Source: a virus. From it: a stretch of DNA of 64,000 nucleotides. The stretch covers positions 18,781 to 82,780 of the IMG/VR virus record IMGVR_UViG_3300020580_000001. One strand, given 5' to 3'. The notes under the pieces are model-generated. The model did no database searches. It had not been told where the DNA came from and was given only the letters and a program-made list of their open reading frames with translations. A program made the translations under genes and the position numbers. Positions 6,359 through 15,531 of the stretch are shown here, in pieces; the stretch's first letter is position 1, and the number at the start of each line of letters is the position of its first letter.

Positions 6359-9300
6359 TCAAGGATTATTGCTGAACATCGTACCGTCGACTAGATTTAT
6401 ATTGTTCGAAAAAGTCGATGAACCGCCGCCGCTGCACGTAAGGCACGAACTGCCGGGAAGTGCGAATCTAGGGGAGCCAAAAGCCCCCGCACGGATATCA
6501 GCGTAATTATTGCTCACTTGTACCGCGCCTGTCGTCTGCGTCGGGTCAACTGCATAATGATAGGAAATATTAGCTCCGGTCTGCCCGATCGTTGTATTAA
6601 AGCGCGCCTCGCTCGTTCCAATATTTCCGTTAATATTAGTTCCGAATGTTACACCCTGGCTTCCGGTCCCTGATGTCTGATTGACCGTATTGAAGTCCCA
6701 GGTAATATGGCTAACGGCTCCAGGACCTCCGCCGGTCTGGAACCAATCCGAATGAGTGCCGCCACCTGGGCCTGTGAATAAATTATACTTAACTACCGCA
6801 GTTAGCGATCCTATATCAATAAAATCAAGGCTGGCATTAAGAAAATAGTTATACGTAAATGTACAGGAGTCTCCGGTAACGTTCTCATTACAAAAGACAT
6901 TCCCATCTGAGCCGCCGGTTATGCTATGTGCATCGAACTTGTTATATGACGCCGTCAGGCTGGTGCAAGATGACGTTCCGACAAGCATATCTTGCGCATT
7001 TGTTCCTCTCCCGAAATTGGAATTAGTAACGATAAGTGTGCCGCCGGTACAAATAAGCTGCCAGCCGCCATTGGGAGAAAAATCTATACTATCGACTGTC
7101 GCATTTGTGCATGTCCACTGAAAAGTCCCAGCATTACGAGAGCACCCGGCCGGCACTGTAGCCGTAGCCGCGCTAACCGGCGTAATATTGCTTGGGATAC
7201 CGACCGCATAATCGACACCCGCCACGTCCCAAGGTGGCCGAACCGAGTAGCCGGCGGCGCTTAGCAAGGTGGGGAATTGAATCGCCGCATTCGGGGCCGC
7301 GCCGCATCCGTCCGAATATCCGGCGCCGGCAAACGGACATGCTCCACTGCTACCGACGACGGCGCTTGTCGGCACACTATTCGCGGGCGAACTCGTCCCG
7401 GCTGAATTCGAGGCCACCACGGAAACCGTCAATGTATTGCCGATATCTGCTGAAACCGGAGCATACGTGTTAGATGGGCCGTAAGTGCCGGTCGGCCCAA
7501 CGAATGTAACGGCGTTACTGACATGGTTCCGAATGTTCGGCTTGCCTACCGCATAAACTACCGCAGTATAACTCACTCCTGGTGTAAATCCATGTGGCGC
7601 AAGATTAAATGTATGCGTGCCAGAAGCCACATTGCCAATAAAGGCGGAGTTGGCTCCATCAGGCGAGGCATATATTTCATAATGATCTACTGTCGTTTCA
7701 CTCGCCGTTCCGGTCAACAAGTTTGGCGTCCAATTCAATGTAGTCCCTGCCGCTGATGCGGTCACGGAGATATCATTCTCATAGGCAGGCTCCGATCCGG
7801 TTCCCTCCGGATAATCGTTCCATGTAGCCCAGTGCATGATATGAATATTAGACGGAATATTCGTATTGATATAAGCGGCACGCTGAACAATCGTCTTTCC
7901 GCTGTCTTGCTGAAGATAAGCGCCGTTTGGCCTGGCAAGTGTTTCGTTATATCCGCCGGCCATGGCCCCAATACCAGCTTTGGCTGGATGCGCGCCAACA
8001 CAGCTAAGGAAAGTTCCTATAGCGCCCAAGTTATATGGATCACCCCCATTAACACCGCCAAACCATGCATCATGCCAATCATAAGGAGCGTCCTCCCATG
8101 CTTCATTTATATAGGTGCAGTTCGTATCGACATCAGACCAGAACATATTCCCGCCCTGATTCGCTTTGACGGTATTCATCGCGGCTTGCCCACCGCCTGC
8201 GACGGAATTCATGGAGTTTCTAACCCCATACATGAGCACTGCTGGGTTCCCATTCACATGCAGCCATGCCGGATCGGAAAAATAAGTTGATTTGAGATGA
8301 GCAATCGCCGCTTCCAAGGTTGCGACCTTGTCGGGGGCGTTTGTAATAGTTCCTTCATCAATATTTACTACATAATGGAATGTCCCGGCTGGCAATGTAT
8401 CAACATAGGTTTTTATTTTCTGAAGTATGCTTTCCGCATTAGGATCGGAAAAATTCCAACTGAGTTCGATACCATTGAACCCTCTTGAGATAAGATCAGT
8501 AACCCATGCCTGGACATAGGCCGTGGTATTCATGTTGATCCCCATATGAATCGGCTCGTTCGATGTCCCCCACCATGTCATCGAGTGCATGAGCCAAATA
8601 TCTGTTGCGTGCGTTGGCGATGGAATTAGGGAGTGCACATTTACATGAGATACATGACCAGGCGTGACCGGATTCAGTGATCTATCCTGCTTGGTTGGAT
8701 CGGTTGCCATGGTGGTTGGGCCGGGTCCGATATTGGTCGTCGCAGGCGTAAAATTAGCGACATTCAATCCGGCTGGATTAGGCGTATTGAAATTCGTCTG
8801 ATTATAGGCTGGATTTGCCGACGTATTATGTGCAGACAATGATGCGGTAGTCAAGCTTACCGCGGGACTACTATTCCACTGATAAGCAAGATTTGTCGGA
8901 TTATTCGTCCAATCCGAAAGAAGGCTATGGGCAGTAAGTGTGCTATTCACTTGCGGTGGTGATAAGCCGGAGATGGTCGGTGGATTTATGTTTACGGGTG
9001 GGTTGCCGCTTGGGCCTATTACTGTAGCTGACTGACCGCTTGTCGAGGGGGCGCTCGTGCCTCCCGAGTTAGTAGCCGTTACCGTGATCGTTAGCTTATT
9101 ACCAATGTCGGCAGTGACTGGAGTATATGTTAGAGTTGTGGCGCCTGGACCGGTCGCGTTTATCCCCCCAGGATTCTTCCATTGATAGGCCGTGCTCGTG
9201 ACGGTATTGTTCCAGGTCGCATCAACCGCCGTTATCGGCACCCCCACTTGCGGAGTGCCAGGGATCGAGGCCACTGTGTTGATCGTTGGCGGGAGGTCGA

Positions 9301-10204
9301 TTATGGCGACCGTGGAGGCGCTGGTTGCCGGGGCACTCGCGCCAGCAATATTGGAGGCCGTAACAGAGACGGTAATAAACTCCCCAACATCCTCGGCAAT
9401 AGGCACATATGTCGAAGCCGTCCCGTTGACAGTGATCGCAGCCGGAGCAAAGTCTATCGAGGCAACAAAATGATCTGTATTTGTCTGCTGCGACCATGAT
9501 CCTGGATAGGTAGGCGGCATGGTTACGCTAGCATCCAAATCCGTGCAACTGGTCCATGTACTATTATTTGTGCTCGACCTATCCACATTTGAATTAATCT
9601 GCGTTCCGCCCCATACGGCGGACACAACCAGAGATTTTGTCGGATCGAGAGCAAAATTAACCCGGTCTGACACAAAGATACTAGGTCCATTCAAACCTGT
9701 AACCGTATTGGCTCCGCTAAATGTGAGCCTAACCTGATTGCTGTCAAAGCTAACCCCGTCTCCAGGTCCAAGTTCCCCAACATAGGCACCTGTCAAGGAG
9801 CCGGCAGAAGTTCCGGTTCCGACGCTAAATGCAACCTTGATCGTTCCATTGATCATGCCTGGATTGGTTAAATTAGCAGGAGGAATAATGACCCGGACCT
9901 GACATCCATTAAACGTTCCTCCTACTAATGGAAGGGAGGAGTTGAAAACGTTTGCTGGCTCGCCCCACTGATAGGCGAGACTTGTCGGGTTATTTGCCCA
10001 ATCCGTGAGAAGACTATGAGCTGTGAGAGTTTGACCTACCTGCGCGGTTCCCGTAATGGTCGGAAGGATAATATTTGTCGGCGTCATAGTGACTGACACC
10101 GGCTGTCTCGTAATAATTAGAACATTAGCCGATGCCGATATACCTATTAGGAGGGTTAGAGCAACACAGAAACGTTTAAACCAGATCAAAGCGTATAACC
10201 CCAT
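6359..10204 (-). CDS. giant secreted-type fibre protein: Ig-like modules, GH71/99-like glycosidase and beta-helix
   Basis: 1281 residues. It starts with a Sec-like signal (RFCVALTLLIGISASA). Ig-like module 1 is split (48-80 and 262-302) around an insert. Module 2 is intact (306-396). Module 3 is split (408-443 and 912-950) around a glycosidase-like domain (about 525-812; MTWWGTSNEP, NGIELSWNFSD, TWNDYPEGTGSEP) and a fibronectin-III-like segment. A parallel beta-helix fills 955-1281. The WNDY-EGT-EP motif is known from GH71/GH99-type enzymes acting on glucan or mannan. It is likely a polysaccharide depolymerase for adsorption. The start overlaps the preceding stop. Confidence 0.75.
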   Translation of the reverse strand: MGLYALIWFKRFCVALTLLIGISASANVLIITRQPVSVTMTPTNIILPTITGTAQVGQTLTAHSLLTDWANNPTSLAYQWGEPANVFNSSLPLVGGTFNGCQVRVIIPPANLTNPGMINGTIKVAFSVGTGTSAGSLTGAYVGELGPGDGVSFDSNQVRLTFSGANTVTGLNGPSIFVSDRVNFALDPTKSLVVSAVWGGTQINSNVDRSSTNNSTWTSCTDLDASVTMPPTYPGSWSQQTNTDHFVASIDFAPAAITVNGTASTYVPIAEDVGEFITVSVTASNIAGASAPATSASTVAIIDLPPTINTVASIPGTPQVGVPITAVDATWNNTVTSTAYQWKNPGGINATGPGATTLTYTPVTADIGNKLTITVTATNSGGTSAPSTSGQSATVIGPSGNPPVNINPPTISGLSPPQVNSTLTAHSLLSDWTNNPTNLAYQWNSSPAVSLTTASLSAHNTSANPAYNQTNFNTPNPAGLNVANFTPATTNIGPGPTTMATDPTKQDRSLNPVTPGHVSHVNVHSLIPSPTHATDIWLMHSMTWWGTSNEPIHMGINMNTTAYVQAWVTDLISRGFNGIELSWNFSDPNAESILQKIKTYVDTLPAGTFHYVVNIDEGTITNAPDKVATLEAAIAHLKSTYFSDPAWLHVNGNPAVLMYGVRNSMNSVAGGGQAAMNTVKANQGGNMFWSDVDTNCTYINEAWEDAPYDWHDAWFGGVNGGDPYNLGAIGTFLSCVGAHPAKAGIGAMAGGYNETLARPNGAYLQQDSGKTIVQRAAYINTNIPSNIHIMHWATWNDYPEGTGSEPAYENDISVTASAAGTTLNWTPNLLTGTASETTVDHYEIYASPDGANSAFIGNVASGTHTFNLAPHGFTPGVSYTAVVYAVGKPNIRNHVSNAVTFVGPTGTYGPSNTYAPVSADIGNTLTVSVVASNSAGTSSPANSVPTSAVVGSSGACPFAGAGYSDGCGAAPNAAIQFPTLLSAAGYSVRPPWDVAGVDYAVGIPSNITPVSAATATVPAGCSRNAGTFQWTCTNATVDSIDFSPNGGWQLICTGGTLIVTNSNFGRGTNAQDMLVGTSSCTSLTASYNKFDAHSITGGSDGNVFCNENVTGDSCTFTYNYFLNASLDFIDIGSLTAVVKYNLFTGPGGGTHSDWFQTGGGPGAVSHITWDFNTVNQTSGTGSQGVTFGTNINGNIGTSEARFNTTIGQTGANISYHYAVDPTQTTGAVQVSNNYADIRAGAFGSPRFALPGSSCLTCSGGGSSTFSNNINLVDGTMFSNNP

Positions 10205-10749
10205 GCTTGGATATTTTGCACGGTATTACCGGCTCCAAATGCACCGAGAGTAAGCTGAATATTAACGTTCGTGGCGTTTGCTTGTAATGGGGGATTGAAC
10301 GTAAGCAATAGTGGGGCTATTGGAGTTGTAACCCCAGCCGGAACTGTGATGTAATATGTAAAAGTACCTCCAGCAAGGCCGCCAATAGTGAATGTTACAG
10401 TTGACGCCCCCGTCGCTCCCAGTCCAGTAATTTGCACTCCGCATAGAAATGATGTCCTTCCCACAACACCGGTTATGCTGGTGGTGGTAATTGCATTCGC
10501 CTGAGTTCCCACCGGAGCATTAACAATCGCGCCAACTGGATATGGTATCGATGCCGATGAAACCGGATTTCCGGCAACAACACCCTGCACCGTGACAACA
10601 TTAGATCCGGCTGGAGGAACCCCCGGTGTCCCGCCCTGAATTCCATTATTAAACGATGCCCCGCCACCTTGGCCTATGGCTTGAGCATGCGCGCCTATCA
10701 CTCCAAAAAATAAGAGCGAAACCGCACACCAAACTCCGGTAAATCGCAT
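10186..10749 (-). CDS. secreted-type fibre-region protein (187 aa)
   Basis: I place the start at the ATG at 10749, seven bases after AGGAGG. A longer frame upstream is only the shadow of the neighbouring gene. The product begins with a Sec signal (MRFTGVWCAVSLLFFGVIGAHA) and continues as a Gly/Thr/Val-rich beta protein without charged clusters. The role is unknown. The position and composition suggest a fibre, cap or adhesin subunit. Confidence 0.6.
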   Translation of the reverse strand: MRFTGVWCAVSLLFFGVIGAHAQAIGQGGGASFNNGIQGGTPGVPPAGSNVVTVQGVVAGNPVSSASIPYPVGAIVNAPVGTQANAITTTSITGVVGRTSFLCGVQITGLGATGASTVTFTIGGLAGGTFTYYITVPAGVTTPIAPLLLTFNPPLQANATNVNIQLTLGAFGAGNTVQNIQAWGYTL

Positions 10750-10774
10750 AGGCTGGCCTCCTCGAAACTTTCGT

Positions 10775-11455
10775 TCAATCGACGAGGCCATGATAAGCAA
10801 CAACGGCCGCTGGTGCTGTATATGTAAATGGTGTCGCCGCAACTGTTTCGGCACAAGTGATACCAGTAGAATACGCGGCCGGAGGACCGGGGCTATAGCT
10901 AATACCAACTGTGGTCGGCCCCGCGCCCATGGCAACAAAATCAACAGGAGTAATCGCCCCCGCCGTGATCGTAGTTGCATTCACGCAAACAAGGAACCCA
11001 GCCACACCACTCGCGGTCGATGTCGCATAGACGGAATAGAGATTTCCGGCTCCTGCTTTAAGAGTATGACTAGCTTCTAGCGCAGCGCTGAACACAGGGG
11101 TGAGATTGCCGCCCTGAGCATTAGTGAGAGGAACAAGGGCGACGGCGTTTGTGACGCCTTGGGTGGTTTGGTCGATGCCAAACTTCCCGACTATATTTGA
11201 TCCCGCATTCAGCCCAACTGTGCCAAGGCTCGCAACTCCCGTCGTCAGCTGTACGAACATAGGGTTTCCAATGGCATTTGCCGCACCTCCTATCGTCGGC
11301 ACAGTCGGCCACGCATTTGCAGATGATGCCTGCGTGCCCTGATTAACCGTTCCGCCACCGGCACCACCCGTGCCGATGCCGCCGATTTCTTGCGCGAATA
11401 CGCCCAAAGGAAAAACGGCAAATAGGAAGATTGCAAGAAGTCTATTGAGTATCAT
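10775..11455 (-). CDS. secreted-type fibre-region protein with a repeated C-terminal domain
   Basis: Begins with a signal peptide (ILNRLLAIFLFAVFPLGVFA), then a Gly-rich stretch. The C-terminal ~110 residues (ALEASHTLKAGAGNLYSVYATSTASGVAGFLV...) align with the C-terminus of the next upstream gene product (ALESSHIFKTSAGSLLDAYC...), so the two are paralogous there. The start overlaps the upstream stop (ATGA). It is probably a receptor-contact or decoration domain. Confidence 0.6.
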   Translation of the reverse strand: MILNRLLAIFLFAVFPLGVFAQEIGGIGTGGAGGGTVNQGTQASSANAWPTVPTIGGAANAIGNPMFVQLTTGVASLGTVGLNAGSNIVGKFGIDQTTQGVTNAVALVPLTNAQGGNLTPVFSAALEASHTLKAGAGNLYSVYATSTASGVAGFLVCVNATTITAGAITPVDFVAMGAGPTTVGISYSPGPPAAYSTGITCAETVAATPFTYTAPAAVVAYHGLVD

Positions 11456-12093
11456 TGTATCCTCGCTGAAAGGAATGCAGTTGCAGAAGCAGTCTTTGTG
11501 AATGGGCCGGTTGAGGAAAACACACCGACCAAACCGGAAGCAAAAGAAAGCGGAAAATATGTAGGATAAGCAATAGAACCAGACGCGCCGGCTCCGACAT
11601 TGACAACAATAAGAGGCGTTACCGCCCCATCGGCCGGAACCGTAGTTTGGTCAAAAAGCATATAAAAGCCGCCAACGCTCGTTGTAAGGCAGTAGGCATC
11701 TAAAAGACTTCCGGCGCTAGTCTTGAATATATGACTTGATTCCAGTGCTCCCGATCTAATGGCCGCGACCGGAGTGGTGCCGGTAGCAGCGCCGGATGGA
11801 AGCGGCAACGAGACTGCGGAAATCGGCTGTGTCGCCTGGAAGAATGTTCCGGTAACGGCTATCGATGCATTGAGCTTGGACCAAATACTAGAAAGCCAGC
11901 CTCTAATTCCAATAGCCCCGGCTGGGGGCGTGACTCCAGTTGCATCGACACCGTCCTGGGCCGGAATAATAAATGTTCCGCCAGCCGGCTCCGTAAGCGC
12001 AATTTTCTGAACTTTATTTGTAGTCGCCGAGTCCTGCCCCATATCGAGAGTGAATGAAGAGCCGGATGCTGTCGGGCTGTTAGTTATAGTCAT
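11452..12093 (-). CDS. fibre-region structural protein (213 aa)
   Basis: No signal peptide; it begins MTITNSPTASGSSFTLDMGQ. The C-terminal half shares the ALESSHIFKTSAGSLLDAY domain with the downstream gene product. An internal stretch (GTFFQATQPISAVSLPLP) is common in virion surface proteins. AAAGG lies upstream of the ATG. It may assemble with its signal-bearing paralogue. Confidence 0.6.
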   Translation of the reverse strand: MTITNSPTASGSSFTLDMGQDSATTNKVQKIALTEPAGGTFIIPAQDGVDATGVTPPAGAIGIRGWLSSIWSKLNASIAVTGTFFQATQPISAVSLPLPSGAATGTTPVAAIRSGALESSHIFKTSAGSLLDAYCLTTSVGGFYMLFDQTTVPADGAVTPLIVVNVGAGASGSIAYPTYFPLSFASGLVGVFSSTGPFTKTASATAFLSARIQ

Positions 12094-12105
12094 TAATGGT
12101 AACCT

Positions 12106-12792
12106 TTAGGCGGCAATCGGCAGCGAATTAGCAGTAATTTGAAGCGCAATTTTTAGCACATCACTACTAGCCGCAATAACTGGAGATGATGGAGCGCTAA
12201 TTGACGGTTGGCTTTGCCCAGCACTATTTGCTGCCGTCACTGTGATCGTAAGAGTTAAACCAAGATCGCCACTCCCCGGCCTATAAGTCAGGCTTGTAGC
12301 GCCGAGTCCAGTTGCATTGATACCACCGGCCTGCCATTGATAAGTTAGACTTGTAACAGTATTAATCCATGTTGCATCAATTGCCGTAATAGGACTTCCA
12401 ACCACCGGTATGGTTGGAATCGATGGAGGCGTATTGATATGGGGGAGAGCCTGAACTTCGTTGATTTTAAGGTGCGTAGTATGAGGCGAATTTGGCGATC
12501 CGCTTAACATTTCCATAAGTTCAATATCAAATACGCCTTGGCCTGCGGGTGGCGCCGGACCAACTTGGATTACGCCATCAGCAAGTTGCACAGCGCCGAA
12601 ATTAGAATCCGTCAATAGCAATGTAGAGCCGCTTGAGATCCCCTGAATGATTCCGATTACTGTTCCCTGAGGATCTCCGGTCATAAATTGATTTGCGCTA
12701 AGAGTTAGTGGAGAAAGTGGCATGAAAATTGGTGTGTGAACGGCTACCTTATTTCCGAATGACAGTCCCCTAACTGGCGGAGGAGCAATCAT
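12106..12792 (-). CDS. two-module surface protein: cadherin-like plus Ig-like
   Basis: Residues about 28-115 (LTLSANQFMTGDPQGTVIGI...GAVQLADGVIQVGPAPPAG) match a module found after the GH16 domain in the fibre gene at 19.4 kb. Residues about 118-207 are an Ig-like module (PTIPVVGSPITAIDATWINT, TYQWQAGGINATGLG, LTITVTAANSAG) like those in the 1281-residue protein. GAGGAAAAA precedes the ATG. It is a small mosaic assembled from the same parts as the large fibres. Confidence 0.65.
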   Translation of the reverse strand: MIAPPPVRGLSFGNKVAVHTPIFMPLSPLTLSANQFMTGDPQGTVIGIIQGISSGSTLLLTDSNFGAVQLADGVIQVGPAPPAGQGVFDIELMEMLSGSPNSPHTTHLKINEVQALPHINTPPSIPTIPVVGSPITAIDATWINTVTSLTYQWQAGGINATGLGATSLTYRPGSGDLGLTLTITVTAANSAGQSQPSISAPSSPVIAASSDVLKIALQITANSLPIAA

Positions 12793-12822
12793 TTTTTCCT
12801 CGACCAGCTTAAAAATGGCGCA

Positions 12823-13071
12823 TTATTTTGGCTCCGGAGGGATTGTCTCAGGTGGTGCCTGCATTGGCTTAACGTCAGGTGGGCAAGTGACCGGCGGCGG
12901 CTGATGTTGCACTTCGTTTTGAAGCATCCCCACTACTCCGGTAACCGATAGCCTCTGAAACAGCTCCTCGACTAGCGGAGCACTCAGAACGATGGTCTTT
13001 TGCGGCAGCACCGTCTGGGCCATGGCCACAGTCGGGATGAAGAGTAGGAACGCGATCAATAGATGCTTCAT
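12823..13071 (-). CDS. small exported Pro-rich protein (82 aa)
   Basis: The ATG at 13071 follows GGAGGAAAAGCCA and overlaps the upstream stop (ATGA). A clear signal peptide (MKHLLIAFLLFIPTVAMAQ) precedes a short helical segment (PLVEELFQRLSVTGVVGMLQ) and a Pro-rich tail with one Cys (TCPPDVKP). Similar exported peptides occur in other phages, where the role is unknown. A spanin-like function is conceivable but the distance to lysis genes argues against it. Confidence 0.6.
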   Translation of the reverse strand: MKHLLIAFLLFIPTVAMAQTVLPQKTIVLSAPLVEELFQRLSVTGVVGMLQNEVQHQPPPVTCPPDVKPMQAPPETIPPEPK

Positions 13072-13328
13072 TGGCTTTTCCTCCACCATGCCTTGACGTG
13101 ACCACCCCTGATGTTGTTGCCCTCGTCTTCCGCTGCCTTCCGATGCGCGTACGCCGTTTCGTCAAGCGCGCAATGCTCAAACCCAGCATCCCAGGTTACG
13201 CCAATACGCGGGTTCGATATGTGTCGGTACGGCCGGCAAGCCGCGTAGGCGGCGTCGAGGTCATCGGCTCGAGCCGCTAGAATCATCACTGTCCACACTA
13301 GTAGCAAGATCGTCGCAAAAAGTTTCAT
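13068..13328 (-). CDS. small exported protein (86 aa)
   Basis: Signal peptide MKLFATILLLVWTVMILAARA, then a ~65-residue mature part with two Cys (AACRPYRH and EHCALDE) that could form a disulfide in the periplasm. Coupled by ATGA to the next exported protein, so the two may work together. No family is recognised. Confidence 0.6.
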   Translation of the reverse strand: MKLFATILLLVWTVMILAARADDLDAAYAACRPYRHISNPRIGVTWDAGFEHCALDETAYAHRKAAEDEGNNIRGGHVKAWWRKSQ

Positions 13329-13337
13329 CGGTATCCC

Positions 13338-14579
13338 TCAGCTCGTCTGAATCCAGTTAGGTCCGGCGATGCACTCGAACGAATGGCCTAAGTAAGGAGC
13401 GACAAGGTACGGCCCAGCATAAAGAACTCCTCCCGCCGTCGCGGTTACCGTCAACGTGGTGATTTGCTGATTGCTAACAAATCCGGCCCGCTTCCCAAAA
13501 ACTGCCGACGCGCATGTCGGAAGCTGCAAAGTCAAAGTGGCGATTGTCCCGGCAGGGGACAATATCTGAAAGTCCTTATTGTCTGCCAGGATCACCGTCT
13601 GTCCGGTAGTTGGTGCGGTGTTCGTATAGCTTTGGTCTACGATCGCCGCGTTGATTAAGAGAATGCCGCCGCTGGAATATGTCCCGGTAAGCGAGAGACC
13701 CCACGGGGACGTGCTGGCATCTTGCATCCCAGACGACGACTTTGTGCCGCTGGAGAAAAACCCTATTGGAGTCGTCGCGGCATCCCAAAATCCGGCAGAC
13801 CCATGTGACCCGCTATCGTAATAACTATAGGATGAAGAGCTTGCATCATGAATAACATAATCTTTAATCGTCCAGGCATTAGGAGGAATATAAATCAAAT
13901 CATGGGCTGCATATGTCGAGGTATTGATGGTGCCTACATTTATCATTGCAGCAATAGGTTGCAAAGATGCGGCAAGAATGCTAAGTCCAACTCCGACAGC
14001 GCCGGATACCCCCGCCTCAGGATAAGGAATATTATTATTATTTAGGTCTATTTCCGGCCCCGACATCGAAAAGTTTCCGACGCCGGAATCCATAATTGTC
14101 ACAAAATTTGCAACATAGGTGTTTGTCGTGCCCACATGGCCTATTGACTGAACCGCCAGAGGCATCTTAAATGCCGCCGTATTCGGAGCATTCCCGGACG
14201 CCGCTCCGGTACTGGACTGCATTTGAATAAATGTTGTAAGTTCTGGGGTAGCCGCCGAAGCGGCTGTGACATTGAAATACGCAGCAGCATTCTCGGAAAG
14301 TCCGGAGAATGCAACCGTCTGAGCCGGTGCCCCGGACATGATCATATTGGCGAGAGTGGAAAGACCGGTAAGTGTAGGAGCCGCACTAAATACGACATTG
14401 CCGCTGCCCGTCGTCCCTATTGAGGCAAAATCCGAGGTGCATAATAGACGGCCCTTAAAAAATCCAGTTGCTCCACATGGTGACGCCATAAATGTTCCAG
14501 CCGGCTGTGCCGCTTTTTGTGCTAGCGCGATTGACGGCATTAGAAATACAAGGATTACTGCAATAAAATATTTCATCAC
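13338..14579 (-). CDS. secreted-type tail-fibre-like protein (413 aa)
   Basis: Starts with a Sec signal (MKYFIAVILVFLMPSIALAQ). It then carries the phage-fibre motif IGTTGSGNVVFSAAPTLTG, common at the start of fibre shafts. The central and C-terminal parts are Ser/Gly/Ala-rich beta structure (GVGLSILAASLQPIAAMINVG, ending in GHSFECIAGPNWIQTS). The start overlaps the upstream stop by ATGA-type coupling. A signal peptide on a fibre-type protein is unexpected. Confidence 0.65.
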   Translation of the reverse strand: MMKYFIAVILVFLMPSIALAQKAAQPAGTFMASPCGATGFFKGRLLCTSDFASIGTTGSGNVVFSAAPTLTGLSTLANMIMSGAPAQTVAFSGLSENAAAYFNVTAASAATPELTTFIQMQSSTGAASGNAPNTAAFKMPLAVQSIGHVGTTNTYVANFVTIMDSGVGNFSMSGPEIDLNNNNIPYPEAGVSGAVGVGLSILAASLQPIAAMINVGTINTSTYAAHDLIYIPPNAWTIKDYVIHDASSSSYSYYDSGSHGSAGFWDAATTPIGFFSSGTKSSSGMQDASTSPWGLSLTGTYSSGGILLINAAIVDQSYTNTAPTTGQTVILADNKDFQILSPAGTIATLTLQLPTCASAVFGKRAGFVSNQQITTLTVTATAGGVLYAGPYLVAPYLGHSFECIAGPNWIQTS

Positions 14580-14980
14580 GATCCCACCGGCGCATCTGTT
14601 GATACAACTCTCCAGGATCCTGCCGAATAATAAACCGGAACACCGGTTCCTGATCCGGTAGTCTCGCCGATCTTCAATCCGTTTGTTGCAAATGCTCGTA
14701 GTCCCTCACTGCCAGCCGGAAGCCCTGCCACGGAGGTAATTATTCCAGTCCCTCCGGCAGATGCCGCAGCGGCAGAAGCCGAGGCCTGCGCCGAGGCCGC
14801 CGCTGCCAACGCCACCGCTTCAGCGCTATTGCAAATAGCCGCCGCGGCAATGGCAGCATCATTAGCCGTTTTGGTCTGACTGCCATATAATTGCGCAGCC
14901 GCAATTGCATCGCTCAATGTGGGCTGAAGAACCGCAAGCGCCGAGTCCGGAGCGGTGACGACAACTGTGTCGGCACACAT
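14576..14980 (-). CDS. Ala-rich helical fibre-associated protein (134 aa)
   Basis: Residues about 20-75 are an Ala/Ser-rich helix (EAVALAAAASAQASASAAAA) followed by a short beta C-terminus (GLPAGSEGLRAFATNGLKIG...GVPVYYSAGSWRVV). The last part resembles the parameter-like module found at the ends of many tail-fibre proteins. The role is probably structural. Confidence 0.55.
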   Translation of the reverse strand: MCADTVVVTAPDSALAVLQPTLSDAIAAAQLYGSQTKTANDAAIAAAAICNSAEAVALAAAASAQASASAAAASAGGTGIITSVAGLPAGSEGLRAFATNGLKIGETTGSGTGVPVYYSAGSWRVVSTDAPVGS

Positions 14981-14992
14981 TATGGGACAGGC

Positions 14993-15349
14993 CTATTCAT
15001 AAGTAACCCCACCGGTAATCACAAATGCACCGCCGGTCAGAATTTTAACAAATCCGGAAAATATCAATGCCAAGTCCCACTCATAATTTCCTGGCACAAG
15101 AAGAATCATGTCGGAATACGGCGCCGAAAGATAAAGTAATCCGGTTGCATCGGTGTATGTAATTGTACCATTGCCCCAATTATCTACCGGATTGGATGAC
15201 CATGCATAAATAATAGGAGGAACTTTTACGGGCATCGATCTAATCTGCATATGAAATACACAAGCAGTCAGTGGGTAGATCGGCTTCCATTGCGCGATAT
15301 TGAGCGATAGTGCAAAAGATTGGTTATTCTCAAATGATAGATCCATCAC
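14993..15349 (-). CDS. baseplate/fibre attachment-like protein (118 aa)
   Basis: The pattern of a polar beta N-terminus (ENNQSFALSLNIAQWKPIYP), CVFHMQIRSMP, then LYLSAPYSDMILLVPGNYEWDLAL and a terminal LTGGAFVITGGVTYE is common in phage proteins encoded beside tail fibres. These resemble the N-terminal domain of upper-baseplate proteins. The assignment rests on pattern resemblance only. Coupled by overlap to the 61-residue gene upstream. Confidence 0.5.
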   Translation of the reverse strand: MMDLSFENNQSFALSLNIAQWKPIYPLTACVFHMQIRSMPVKVPPIIYAWSSNPVDNWGNGTITYTDATGLLYLSAPYSDMILLVPGNYEWDLALIFSGFVKILTGGAFVITGGVTYE

Positions 15350-15531
15350 AGTCCATATGTCGCTAACATAGCCAGCATCTCGGCTTCTGTCGCAATGAAG
15401 CTAGGTACTCCGAATGTTGCTTTCCATGTCACATAAGTAGCGTCACTAATAGCGAAATAAGCATGGCGCTTGCTTGAATATACATGTGAGACATCGCCGG
15501 CGACGATCCAATACCAATCAAATGGGAACAT
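15346..15531 (-). CDS. tail-fibre-associated small protein (61 aa)
   Basis: FDWYWIVAGDVSHVYSSKRH and YFAISDATYVTWKATFGVPS match a recurrent small domain that follows fibre genes in many phages (W.V...VWSS...Y....D..Y..W). It may help fibre folding or attachment. The start overlaps the fibre stop by one base. Confidence 0.6.
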   Translation of the reverse strand: MFPFDWYWIVAGDVSHVYSSKRHAYFAISDATYVTWKATFGVPSFIATEAEMLAMLATYGL

